Source: Acidobacteriota bacterium (GTDB lineage Bacteria > Acidobacteriota > Terriglobia > Bryobacterales > Bryobacteraceae). From it: a stretch of 64,000 nt of DNA. The DNA lies in contig JAKOTR010000022.1 of assembly GCA_029776225.1 (NCBI GenBank), forward strand, positions 248,001 to 312,000, given 5' to 3'. Positions 56,548-64,000 of this stretch are shown here, piece after piece. Within the stretch, counting starts at the first letter, position 1; each line of letters begins with the position of its first letter. Made by a program: the position numbers and the translations under genes. The notes under the pieces are model-generated. The model did no database searches, was not told the origin of the DNA, and worked only from the letters and a program-made list of their open reading frames with translations.

Positions 56548-57768
56548 ATGCGCGGTCTGCTGCCGGCAGCCCTTCTGGCGCTGTTGGTGTGCGCGGCGCC
56601 GGCCGGGCTTCACGAGGCCGTTAAGAGCGGCAACATCGAACGCGTCCGCGCGTTGCTCGACGCGGGGGCGGATGTGAACGGCCGCGACCGGCTCGGCGGC
56701 ACGCCGCTGCACGAGGCCATCTGGAACGGCAACGCCGCGATCGCCGCGTTGCTGATCGAGCGCGGCGCCGACGTCAACGCCCGTCACACCGAGGCGGGGT
56801 CCACTCCCCTGCACTACGCCGTCATCACCGGCCGCGTGGAACTGGTGCGCCTGCTGCTGGACCACGGCGCCGATATCAACACCGCTTACCGCTCCGGCGC
56901 CACCCCGCTGCACCTCGCCGCCAACCGCGGGAACCGGGACGTGGTCGAACTGCTGCTCGCACGGGGCGCCAGAATCGGCGCGAAGGACGCTTCAGGCAGC
57001 ACGCCGCTCGACGAGGCAGCCTGGAAGGGCCGGGCTGACGTCGCAAAACTTCTGATCGCGCGCGGCGCCGACATCCGCGTCCGGAATCCCGAGACCGGGG
57101 CCACGCCGCTGCACGCCGCGGCGCTCAAAGGCTATCGCGATGTGGTCGAGGTATTGCTCGATGCGGGCGCGGACATCAACGCAACCGACAACTCCGGCGC
57201 GACGGCGCTGGACGAGGCCCTCCGCTTCCGCCACAGTCAGGTGGTCGAGGTACTGCTCAGACGCGGCGCGAAGCTGGACAGCTCCACCCAGCCGCGCCTT
57301 CAGGAAGCCGTGCTGCGGGGCCAGACCGACGTCGTGCGGATGATTCTCGACAGCGGCGCGGACCCCAGTATGCGCACCGCCCAGGGCTCCACGCTCCTGC
57401 ACGACGCCGCACTCAAAGGCCATCGCGAAATCGTGGAACTGCTGCTCGACCGCGGCGTTGACGTCGGTCTCCGCAACGCGTCGGGCGCTACGGCGCTCCA
57501 CGATGCTGCCCTCGGGGGCCAGAAGGAGGTTGCCGAGTTGCTGCTGGCCCGCGGCGCGGACGTGAACGCGCGTGAGGAGGAATCCGGCGCAACGCCGCTC
57601 GCAAACGCCGCCTCGTGGGGGCGTCTTGCCATCGTGGAACTGCTGGTGCAGAAAGGAGCGGACCTCAACGCGCGGAATAAAGCCGGGAAAACGGCCCTCC
57701 AGCTCGCTATTGAAAACGGCCAGGATTCGGTGGCCGCGTTTTTGCGCGCCCGCGGCGCGATGGAGTAG
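56548..57768 (+). CDS. Exported ankyrin-repeat protein
   Basis: The start at ATG 56548 yields a signal peptide (LLPAALLALLVCAAP) followed by about eleven ankyrin repeats, nearly the whole 406 residues: RDRLGGTPLHEAIWNGNAAI, GSTPLHYAVITGRVELVRLL, GATPLHLAANRGNRDVVELL, ending TALQLAIENGQDSVAAFL. Such repeats mediate protein binding in the periplasm. A TAGCTT box (56534-56539) ends 8 bases before the ATG. It is convergent with the second sppA gene. Confidence 0.88.
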   Translation: MRGLLPAALLALLVCAAPAGLHEAVKSGNIERVRALLDAGADVNGRDRLGGTPLHEAIWNGNAAIAALLIERGADVNARHTEAGSTPLHYAVITGRVELVRLLLDHGADINTAYRSGATPLHLAANRGNRDVVELLLARGARIGAKDASGSTPLDEAAWKGRADVAKLLIARGADIRVRNPETGATPLHAAALKGYRDVVEVLLDAGADINATDNSGATALDEALRFRHSQVVEVLLRRGAKLDSSTQPRLQEAVLRGQTDVVRMILDSGADPSMRTAQGSTLLHDAALKGHREIVELLLDRGVDVGLRNASGATALHDAALGGQKEVAELLLARGADVNAREEESGATPLANAASWGRLAIVELLVQKGADLNARNKAGKTALQLAIENGQDSVAAFLRARGAME

Positions 57769-57785
57769 CACCAGCCACGCGACTG

Positions 57786-59510
57786 TTACTTCACTTCGAT
57801 CCAGTAAGGCATCAGTTTGAAAAAGCCGCCCTGCGCCCACGTGCTCGATGCGAAGCGCGCCAGGCGGCGCAGAGCGGGCGAATCCAGCAGCGGCTCGCGC
57901 GCCTCGGGACTGAACACCTGCTCCCAGAGCGTCCTGGACGGCGGATAACTAATCAGCCGGACATCGTCGCTCTCCGGAATTCCCGCCTTTTTCTTCAGCA
58001 GCTCGATCGCGTGCTCGATGCCACCCAAGCTGTCCACCAGACCGTTCGCCTGGGCCTGGGCGCCGAGCCACACGCGCCCTTCCGCCACCGGCGCGATCTG
58101 CTCGTACGGCTTCCGCCGGGCCTCGGCCACCCGCTGCACGAAACTCCGGTAGAACGCCTCGATGTTTTCGCGCAGCTTCTGGCGGCCCTCCGGGCTGAGC
58201 GGCGTGTAGTCGGAATCAATATCGGCGAAGCGGCCGCGCGAAAACAGTTCCTTCTGGATGCCGAGTTTGCCGTACAGATCGCGCAAATAAGCCTTCCCGT
58301 AAAAAACGCCGATGCTGCCGGTATAGGTGCCGGGATAGGCGATCACCGGGTCGCCGGTCATGGCGATGTAGTAGCCTCCGGAGGCCGCCACGTCCGACAT
58401 GGAGATGACGACCGGCTTTTTCTTGCTCAGCAGCATCATCTCGCGCCAGATTTCGTCGGAGGCGAACCCGTCGCCGCCCGGCGAATCGATGCGCACAATG
58501 ACCCCTTTAATCTCGCGGTCACTGCCCACTCTGCGCAGCAGGCGCGTGAATTGCGGCGGCGAGAGAAAATCGCCCAGCGGAGACATCGCTTCGCCGCCTC
58601 GCACGATATCGCCCGAGGCCACCACAAAAGCCACGCGGCTGCCCGTCTCCACTCCTACCGATTGCGGCGGTACCCTCATGTAGTCGTGCCGCGAGACCCT
58701 GCGAACTTCGGGCACTTTTAGCCGCCGCTGCAACTCTCCGAACACCTGGTCCTCGTACCACAGCCCGTCGACAAGGCCCGCGGCCAGCGCCTCCTGCGAG
58801 TTGAACGGACCGCGGTCGATCGTGGCGCGCACCTCCTCCGGCGTCTTCTTCCTTGCGTCGCCGATGGCCGACGTGAGCTGGCCGTAGAGATCGTCGAGAA
58901 TGGCGTTTATCACCCGGCGCGACTCGGGGCTTGCGGACGTGCGCGTGAACATCTCCGGAAAGTCCTTGTACTTGCCGGCGGTTTCCATCTCGACCCGCAC
59001 ACCGAGCTTATCCAGCGTGTTCCTGACGAAGATTAGCTCGGCCCGCAGTCCCTTGAGGTCCAGGAAGTCTTCCGGAGGCATGTAGATGCGCTCGGCCGCA
59101 GCCGCCACGTAGTATTCGCGCGCGCCCGGCGCCCGCAGGAAAGCATAGAGCGGCTTGCCCGATTTGCGGAAGGCCAGCAGGTTGTCTCTCAGCTCCTGCA
59201 GCTTCGCCCAGCCGACGTTCAGATTTCGCGGCATGAAAACAACCGCGCGAATGCGCGAATCCGCCGCGGCCTTGCGCAGCAGTTCCCAGTTGTCGCGCAC
59301 TGTTGGCGGCCGTGCCTGCTGGAACAGCGGCAGCGGCACCTCGATCGGCGGGCTTTCGGGGATATCGCCCTCCACGGTGAAAGCGAGAATCGAACCGGCA
59401 GGGATGGAGGGCGGGCGCGCAGACACGCGGATCGCCACAAAGAAAACGATCACCAGCGCCAGCCCGCAGAATACGATCCCGGCCAGGACCCCTAGCAGGA
59501 ATCTCTTCAT
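57786..59510 (-). CDS. sppA: Signal peptide peptidase SppA (67K type, second copy)
   Basis: A second long SppA of 574 residues: one N-terminal helix and two ClpP-like domains. The likely dyad is Lys182 (GKYKDFPEM) and Ser377 (DVAASGGYYIAM), with RIDSPGGDGFASDEIW and GTYTGSIGVFYG conserved. It keeps the catalytic residues but differs strongly from the first copy at 42777-44552. A TATAAC box ends 8 bases before the ATG, so expression may be leaderless, unlike the first copy with its normal leader. Two full-length copies 15 kb apart suggest different substrates. Confidence 0.92.
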   Translation of the reverse strand: MKRFLLGVLAGIVFCGLALVIVFFVAIRVSARPPSIPAGSILAFTVEGDIPESPPIEVPLPLFQQARPPTVRDNWELLRKAAADSRIRAVVFMPRNLNVGWAKLQELRDNLLAFRKSGKPLYAFLRAPGAREYYVAAAAERIYMPPEDFLDLKGLRAELIFVRNTLDKLGVRVEMETAGKYKDFPEMFTRTSASPESRRVINAILDDLYGQLTSAIGDARKKTPEEVRATIDRGPFNSQEALAAGLVDGLWYEDQVFGELQRRLKVPEVRRVSRHDYMRVPPQSVGVETGSRVAFVVASGDIVRGGEAMSPLGDFLSPPQFTRLLRRVGSDREIKGVIVRIDSPGGDGFASDEIWREMMLLSKKKPVVISMSDVAASGGYYIAMTGDPVIAYPGTYTGSIGVFYGKAYLRDLYGKLGIQKELFSRGRFADIDSDYTPLSPEGRQKLRENIEAFYRSFVQRVAEARRKPYEQIAPVAEGRVWLGAQAQANGLVDSLGGIEHAIELLKKKAGIPESDDVRLISYPPSRTLWEQVFSPEAREPLLDSPALRRLARFASSTWAQGGFFKLMPYWIEVK

Positions 59511-59518
59511 CTACTCCA

Positions 59519-59524
59519 GTTATA
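59519..59524 (-). promoter_or_regulatory. -10 box (TATAAC) of the second sppA
   Basis: TATAAC ends 8 bases before the ATG at 59510 on the minus strand. The intervening TGGAGTAG includes GGAG, so a very short leader with a weak ribosome site is also possible. Confidence 0.5.
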
Positions 59525-59543
59525 GCGCCGAACCCGGGCGAAA

Positions 59544-60401
59544 TCAGGCGCCGGAAAGGATCGCATCCACGCGCTGGCTGACGTCGCGCAAGTAAGCTTC
59601 ATCACCCGCCGCCAGCTCGCAGGTGGCCGGGCCCTTGTAGCCGATTTCCGCAAGCGCCTTGTAGACCTCGCCCCAGTTCACATCGCCCTCGCGGAGTTGC
59701 ACCCATTCGAACGTGGACTTCCTGATACGGAAATCCTTCAAATGCAGCTTAACAATGCGCTTGCCCAGCGTGCGGATCCAGTCCTGCGGATACCCGTACA
59801 AAAGGATGTTGCCCACGTCGAAGTAGGCGCGCACCCAGGGGCTGCGGAACTCGTCCACGTAGCGCGCGAATTCGAGCGGGCTCAGCAGAAACTTGTTCCA
59901 GACGTTTTCAATGGCGATGATCACTCTGAGTTCGCTCGCCAGCGGGATCAGCTTGCGAATCTGCTGCTGCGAGCGCGTCCAGGCATCCTGGTAGCTCGTC
60001 TGTGGATTCACCACCGCCGGCACCAGCAGCACGGTGTCCGCGCCCCAGAACTTGGCGTTCCTCAGGCTGGTTTCCATGCCCTGGATACTCCGGGCCACCG
60101 TTTCGGGGTCGCTGGAGGAGAGCGGATAGCGCCAGTGCGACTCGTTCATCACCGAATGTATGCGGACGCCGGCCGATTCGGCAGCCTTTTTGATTTCCTC
60201 GGCCACCTTCTCGTCCGTGACGGTGGCGCACTCCACCTGCTCGAAGCCCGTGTCGCGCGCCAGCTTGAAGCGGTCGGCGTAGCTGAGCTGTTTGGGCAGC
60301 ATCCCGATGTAAAGGGCTTTCGTGATGGGCAAGCGCGCGGGGGCGGCCAATCCGGCCCCGGCGGCTGCGGCGGAAGCGGCAAGAAACTCACGGCGATTCA
60401 T
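59544..60401 (-). CDS. Tat-exported sugar phosphate isomerase/epimerase-like protein (first)
   Basis: The 285-residue protein has a Tat leader (NRREFLAASAAAAGAGLAA) and an AP-endonuclease-2/xylose-isomerase-like TIM barrel: YADRFKLARDTGFEQVECAT, GADTVLLVPAVVNPQTSYQD, VIIAIENVWNKFLLSP with metal ligand Glu, AYFDVGNILLYGYPQDWIRT, VKLHLKDFRI. Secreted members act on sugars or keto-sugars beside Gfo/Idh/MocA enzymes. AGGAGG precedes the start; 19 bases separate it from the next gene upstream, so it is in a two-gene unit. Confidence 0.86.
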   Translation of the reverse strand: MNRREFLAASAAAAGAGLAAPARLPITKALYIGMLPKQLSYADRFKLARDTGFEQVECATVTDEKVAEEIKKAAESAGVRIHSVMNESHWRYPLSSSDPETVARSIQGMETSLRNAKFWGADTVLLVPAVVNPQTSYQDAWTRSQQQIRKLIPLASELRVIIAIENVWNKFLLSPLEFARYVDEFRSPWVRAYFDVGNILLYGYPQDWIRTLGKRIVKLHLKDFRIRKSTFEWVQLREGDVNWGEVYKALAEIGYKGPATCELAAGDEAYLRDVSQRVDAILSGA

Positions 60402-60420
60402 CCTTGTCCTCCTGTCGGCT

Positions 60421-61338
60421 CTAGGCGAAGCTCAGACCCGCCTTGCGGGCCACCTCTCGAATGTATCTCACTCCTTCGTCGTATTCCTGGGGCGTCTTGA
60501 GATGCTCGAGCATGAGCGGGGCGTCCACCTTCAGCCTCGCGAGCTGCCTGAGGTACTCGCCGTAATCCACCTGCCCGCGGCCGGGGACCACCTCCACGAA
60601 ATGCACGTTCATCTCGATTTCCCATTGCAAGTCCTTCGCGTGGCAGGAAACAATCCACGGCCCGAGTTTCTCGAAGCATTCGGCGATAAACCGGGAGTTG
60701 TTATAGAACCGCTCCGGGCTATTGATGCCGTTGCAGACGTCCAAGTGAACGGCGAAGCCCTCCCGGTCGATGGCTTTGATCAGCCGCAGGTAGGAATCGG
60801 GCCCCTCCGGAAGCGCCCAGCCCATGATCTCCAGCGTGAACCGGGAACGCTTGGGTCTGACTGCATCGATCACGCGGCGGCAGTTCTCCACCGTCGCGTC
60901 AAAAAACTCTTGCGAGAAGTTCCGCGGATGCGGGCCGTACCAGACTTTGGGATTGTACGAACCGGCCGTGTTCACGCAGCAGCGCGCCCCCACCGCCTCG
61001 GCCAGCGCCATGCGTTCGATGACGAACTGCATGTTGGCGCGGCGCTTTTCGGGATCGGCCTCGAGCATGTTGACCCAGGTGCCGACCTCCGCGATCACAA
61101 CGTTTTCCGCGGCAAACGCCTTTTCGATTTCCTTGACCCGGGCCGTGTCTGTGACCTTGGCCGGCGGGCAATACGCGGCGCTGTAACCCAGCCGCCGGTG
61201 CTCGCGGGCGAGTTCCCGCGGATCGTCGCTCTTCAGAAATATTGGCGCGCCCAGCCTGATGGGCCGAGTGCCTTGAGCCGGCATTGCGGCGGCGCTCATC
61301 GCGGCCAGAAAACCACGGCGGGAGGTGTTCGTGACCAT
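60421..61338 (-). CDS. Tat-exported sugar phosphate isomerase/epimerase-like protein (second)
   Basis: From ATG 61338 the 305-residue protein has a Tat leader (NTSRRGFLAAMSAAAMPA) and the TIM-barrel family pattern: YFPPA-like YCPPAKVTDTARVKEIEKAF, AEVGTWVNMLEADPEKRRAN, FTLEIMGWALPEGPDSYLRL with the metal Glu, VHLDVCNGINSPERFYNNSR, IVSCHAKDLQWEIEMNVHFV. TACAAT ends 7 bases before the ATG, so GTG 61344, which abuts that box, cannot be the start. It is transcribed with the first epimerase. Confidence 0.86.
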   Translation of the reverse strand: MVTNTSRRGFLAAMSAAAMPAQGTRPIRLGAPIFLKSDDPRELAREHRRLGYSAAYCPPAKVTDTARVKEIEKAFAAENVVIAEVGTWVNMLEADPEKRRANMQFVIERMALAEAVGARCCVNTAGSYNPKVWYGPHPRNFSQEFFDATVENCRRVIDAVRPKRSRFTLEIMGWALPEGPDSYLRLIKAIDREGFAVHLDVCNGINSPERFYNNSRFIAECFEKLGPWIVSCHAKDLQWEIEMNVHFVEVVPGRGQVDYGEYLRQLARLKVDAPLMLEHLKTPQEYDEGVRYIREVARKAGLSFA

Positions 61339-61345
61339 GGCCACG

Positions 61346-61351
61346 ATTGTA
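61346..61351 (-). promoter_or_regulatory. -10 box (TACAAT) of the epimerase pair
   Basis: TACAAT on the minus strand is followed by CGTGGCC and ATG 61338. The 7-base distance predicts a leaderless mRNA and decides the start codon. Confidence 0.55.
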
Positions 61352-61370
61352 CATCCGCCGGCCGGGCGTC

Positions 61371-62045
61371 TCAGACGGCAAGCGTGGGAAGTTTGATGAT
61401 CTTCTTCTGAATGGCGTACTGCACCAGTTGCGCCTTGTTATGGATGTCCAGCTTTCGCATGAGATTGAACTTGTGCGCCTCCACCGTTTTCACGCTCAGG
61501 TTCAGATCGCAGGCGATCTCCTTCACCGACTGGCCCTCGGCCAGCATTTTCAGCACTTCCTTCTCACGCGCCGTCAGGGTGGCGAATCGCGGCGTGCGGG
61601 CGGAGGACTTGATTCGCGAGCGGAAATCGTCCACGAGCTGGGAGAGCATACGCGGGCTGAGATAGCTGCCGCCGCGATAGACGTCGCGGATCGCGGACAG
61701 CAACTGGGGCGCGGGGCTGTCCTTCAGCACGTAGCCGTTCCCGCCGACTTCCATCCCCTCGACCAGGTAGTCCTCGTCGTCATACATCGTGAGAAACAGC
61801 ACCTTGCACTCGGGGCGGTTCTTCTTAATCTGCCGGGTGGCTTCGAAACTGCTGAAGCCCGGCATTCCGATATCCATCAGGACGACATCGGGCCGCAGTT
61901 CGGCGGCCTTCTCAATGGCATCGGCGCCGTTAGAAGCCTCGCCGACCACTTCCATATCGGGCTCGCTGCTCAGCAGGTTTCTCACCCCCTGGCGGAAAAG
62001 CGTATGGTCGTCAGCCAGCAGAATTCGAATTTTGGCCATAGTCAC
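61371..62045 (-). CDS. NarL/LuxR-type response regulator
   Basis: The 224-residue regulator has a receiver (ILLADDHTLFRQ with the acidic pair, phosphoacceptor Asp58 in VVLMDIGMPG and VLKDSPAPQ with Lys) and a LuxR-type helix-turn-helix (LTAREKEVLKMLAEGQSVKE, IACDLNLSVKTVEAHKFNLM). It starts at GTG 62045, overlapping the kinase stop by four bases; ATG 62039 is the alternative. The pair is behind a fliA-like gene, so it could regulate motility-linked or surface traits, but the target is not visible. Confidence 0.93.
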   Translation of the reverse strand: MTMAKIRILLADDHTLFRQGVRNLLSSEPDMEVVGEASNGADAIEKAAELRPDVVLMDIGMPGFSSFEATRQIKKNRPECKVLFLTMYDDEDYLVEGMEVGGNGYVLKDSPAPQLLSAIRDVYRGGSYLSPRMLSQLVDDFRSRIKSSARTPRFATLTAREKEVLKMLAEGQSVKEIACDLNLSVKTVEAHKFNLMRKLDIHNKAQLVQYAIQKKIIKLPTLAV

Positions 62046-63712
62046 ACATCCTCTTTTACTCGTCGCTGCATCACAGCGCGGTGCTTTTCACTCCGGCCGG
62101 CGCGCTGGGGAGCCGGCTCGGATTCGCCCTTTTCCGGAAGCGGCAACTCGATACTGACCCGGGAACCGTGCCCGGGCCGGCTCTCCAGCGTGAAACGCCC
62201 GCCCATCAACGCCACCCTCTCCCTCATGCCTGCCAGGCCGAAAGATTCCCGCCGGGCCAGTGCTTCATTCAGCCGGAAGCCGACGCCGTCGTCTTCGACC
62301 CGCAGCCTCAGTACTCCATCGGCGGCGCGCAGCGAAATGTTTACCTTCGAGGCCCCCGAATGCCGCGCCACGTTGCTGCAGCACTCCTGCACGAGCCGGT
62401 AAACCACCAGCTCGGTCTGTTTGGGCAGCGGCCGCAGCTTCGGCATATCCAGCACCACGCGGATGCCATGCATCTCGCGAAAACGATTCACCAGTTGCCG
62501 CACCGCCGCCCCCAGCCCCAACTGCTCGAGCACCGCAGGACTGAGATCGGCCAAGATTCTTCGGATTTCCAGCACCGTTTGCCCGGCCAGCTCCCGCGCC
62601 TCGGCCAGCGCCTCGCCAACGGCGCCGTTTTTCAGCGCTGCCCGCTCGGCCTGCTCCAGCCGCAAGCGCAGGTAGAGCAGCAGTTGCCCGGCCTCGTCGT
62701 GCAACTCGCGGCTGATCCGGCGGCGCTCCCGTTCCTCGACCTCAAGCATGTGCGCCGCCAGACGCCGCACCTGCTCCTCGCGCGCGGCCAGATCCTCGGC
62801 CAGCCGCAGCTTTTCCGATGCCAGCAGACACCGCTCCGCCGCCCCCACCAGCAACTGCCGTTCTCTCGGCAGCCACTCGTACGTTTTGCGAAATCCGAGC
62901 TGAATGGCGCCGGAAAGGCGCGACCCGGAAGCCAGCGGTATCGACCAGCACGAAGCGTAGCGCCCGCGCCAGCCTCTGTCGAGAAGAAGCCGCTCGGATG
63001 CGCTGCGCCGACGGATGAGGCGCGGTTTGGAAAGCCTGCCGAGAAGCTCCTCCGCCGATTTCACCAGGCGCGGCTCCTCGCCGTCCGGCAGCCCGAGCGA
63101 AAGCCAGGTGCGCTTCTCGCGGTCGAACAAAAAGAGCCGCCCGGCGTCGGCCCCGCAAAAACGCGACAGCGTCGCCAGCGACCTCTCGAGCAGTTCGCGC
63201 TGTCCGTTCGATTCCAGTTCCGCCTGGAACAGCTCGTAAAACGTCGCGGTCTCGGCTTCCCGCACCTGATAGAACGCATCGTTCAGCGTGAGCACGATGC
63301 AGAAGGTCAACTGCTCGGAGGCCCATCGGAGGTTCGCCCATTCGGCCCGATCGAGATTGCGGAACTCATCCGCGACCAGCCGGTCGTAGACCTGCAATGC
63401 CGAGACGACCGCGCTCCGCTCCAGCCCGAGCTTGGCCAGCCTGCGCCCGTTATACTCGACGTGTTCGAGAAAGCGCGCCAGCGGCCTGCGTCCCTCGAGC
63501 ATCTCCGCCGCCGCACCCGCCGTCACCCTGGCCAGCGCTTGCCGCTGTTCCGGAGAAAACCCCAGCTTGCGGAGCTCGGTGAGAAATCGCCGTTCCAGTC
63601 TCGGCGTCCGCGGCCTGAGCGCGCGGGCCAGCCGCCGTATCTCGACGATTAACTGGCCGCTCAGCAGGTCGGCGGTGTCAGCAAGCGCGAGCGGTTGCCG
63701 CAACGCCTTCAC
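62042..63712 (-). CDS. NarL-type sensor histidine kinase
   Basis: With the start at GTG 63712 (11 bases after the sigma-factor stop) the protein is 556 residues. The first 150 residues form a helical domain of unknown type (FSPEQRQALARVTAGAAAEM, FLEHVEYNGRRLAKLGL). A GAF-like segment (about 160-300) follows, then the HisKA_3 dimerisation helix with His338 (SRELHDEAGQLLLYLRLRLE), and a C-terminal HATPase_c (VEDDGVGFRLNEALA, SFGLAGMRERVALMGGRF). There is no membrane helix, so the signal is cytoplasmic. It overlaps the response-regulator start. Confidence 0.9.
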   Translation of the reverse strand: MKALRQPLALADTADLLSGQLIVEIRRLARALRPRTPRLERRFLTELRKLGFSPEQRQALARVTAGAAAEMLEGRRPLARFLEHVEYNGRRLAKLGLERSAVVSALQVYDRLVADEFRNLDRAEWANLRWASEQLTFCIVLTLNDAFYQVREAETATFYELFQAELESNGQRELLERSLATLSRFCGADAGRLFLFDREKRTWLSLGLPDGEEPRLVKSAEELLGRLSKPRLIRRRSASERLLLDRGWRGRYASCWSIPLASGSRLSGAIQLGFRKTYEWLPRERQLLVGAAERCLLASEKLRLAEDLAAREEQVRRLAAHMLEVEERERRRISRELHDEAGQLLLYLRLRLEQAERAALKNGAVGEALAEARELAGQTVLEIRRILADLSPAVLEQLGLGAAVRQLVNRFREMHGIRVVLDMPKLRPLPKQTELVVYRLVQECCSNVARHSGASKVNISLRAADGVLRLRVEDDGVGFRLNEALARRESFGLAGMRERVALMGGRFTLESRPGHGSRVSIELPLPEKGESEPAPQRAGRSEKHRAVMQRRVKEDV

Positions 63713-63723
63713 GGTGCGCCGCC

Positions 63724-63999
63724 CTACATCAACGCGCTGCTCGAGTAAATCCCCGAGGATTGCAGCGCGCACGCCATCTTCGCGAGCGCGGACTTGTGGA
63801 TCTGCGACACGCGGCTCTCGTTGATGCCCAGCACGCCGCCGATCTCGCGCATGGTGAGGTCTTTGCTGTAGTAGAGCACCACGACTTTCTGATAACGTTC
63901 GGGAAGCTTCTTCATCGCCCCCCAAAGCACGTTCCTCATCTGGCCCCGCACGCAGATGGCATCCGGATGCGTATCTTCTTTGGCCGGATAGTCGGGCAG
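63724..63999 (-). CDS. FliA/WhiG-like RNA polymerase sigma factor, C-terminal part (cut by window edge)
   Basis: The frame is open to the right edge of the window and ends at TAG 63724. The 91 visible residues are the region 4 of a sigma-28 (FliA/WhiG) factor: KKLPERYQKVVVLYYSKDLT, then MREIGGVLGINESRVSQIHK, the -35-binding helix-turn-helix. FlgM at 1863-2114 is the expected antagonist of such a sigma factor. The 3' end overlaps no gene, but the kinase starts 11 bases later, so the three genes are likely cotranscribed. Assignment as fliA is by region 4 only. Confidence 0.8.
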   Translation of the reverse strand: MPDYPAKEDTHPDAICVRGQMRNVLWGAMKKLPERYQKVVVLYYSKDLTMREIGGVLGINESRVSQIHKSALAKMACALQSSGIYSSSALM

Positions 64000-64000
64000 G

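Overview
The window is high-GC, densely coding DNA from a Gram-negative, flagellated, aerobic heterotroph. L- and P-ring flagellar genes, a TolC-type porin and a POTRA outer-membrane protein imply two membranes; a proton-pumping NADH dehydrogenase implies respiration. The gene content points to Acidobacteriota, probably the Bryobacterales/Solibacter side: a von Willebrand protein of the acidobacterial secreted type, many Tat-exported Gfo/Idh/MocA dehydrogenases and sugar epimerases, a DUF1080 protein, a PEP-CTERM protein and an ankyrin protein. The phylum is inferred from families, not from an rRNA gene; I see no rRNA, tRNA, IS element or CRISPR array.

Layout. 1-2114: end of a flagellar operon (flgH, flgI, flgJ, flgM). 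2142-3413: an NtrC-like regulator without the sigma-54 contact loops. 3509-12261: secreted glycoside hydrolase, a four-gene overlapping cluster ending in thiD, a DUF1080 protein, a Gfo/Idh/MocA dehydrogenase and a TPR protein. 12491-18914: GT-C membrane protein, DUF3467, EF-P, a LolA-like secreted protein, a second dehydrogenase, GerW and a POTRA protein. 19109-28632: complex I genes in the order nuoC-D-I-J-K-L-M-N-H plus a 38-residue membrane microprotein. 28727-36081: a GT-C gene split by an in-frame stop, YwaF-like protein, SDR, ligA, a lipid kinase and a DUF457 protein. 36100-42738: TolC, TatA, HU, two tandem recA genes, a VWFA protein and rluD. 42777-53667: sppA, a PEP-CTERM protein and an envelope-glycan island (flippase, deacetylase, amidotransferase, SxtJ, DUF5989, carbamoyltransferase, SGNH). 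53675-61338: PmoA-like protein, Tat dehydrogenase, redoxin, ankyrin protein, second sppA and two Tat epimerases. 61371-64000: a NarL-type two-component pair behind the 3' end of a fliA-like sigma gene.

Themes. The flagellar pieces at both edges include FlgM and a sigma-28-like factor, which normally antagonise one another. Secreted sugar-oxidation families (Gfo/Idh/MocA, DUF1080, AP-endonuclease-like epimerases, PmoA-like) recur and fit extracytoplasmic 3-keto-sugar metabolism. The 45-54 kb island looks like assembly and decoration of a surface polysaccharide.

The clearest non-coding pattern is promoter placement: for about a dozen genes a TANNNT -10 box ends only 5-11 nt before the start codon, which predicts leaderless mRNAs. 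Two genes (flippase, lipid kinase) lack any ATG/GTG/TTG compatible with the full conserved domain and may start at ATT or ATC. No stretch longer than 300 bases lacks a gene.
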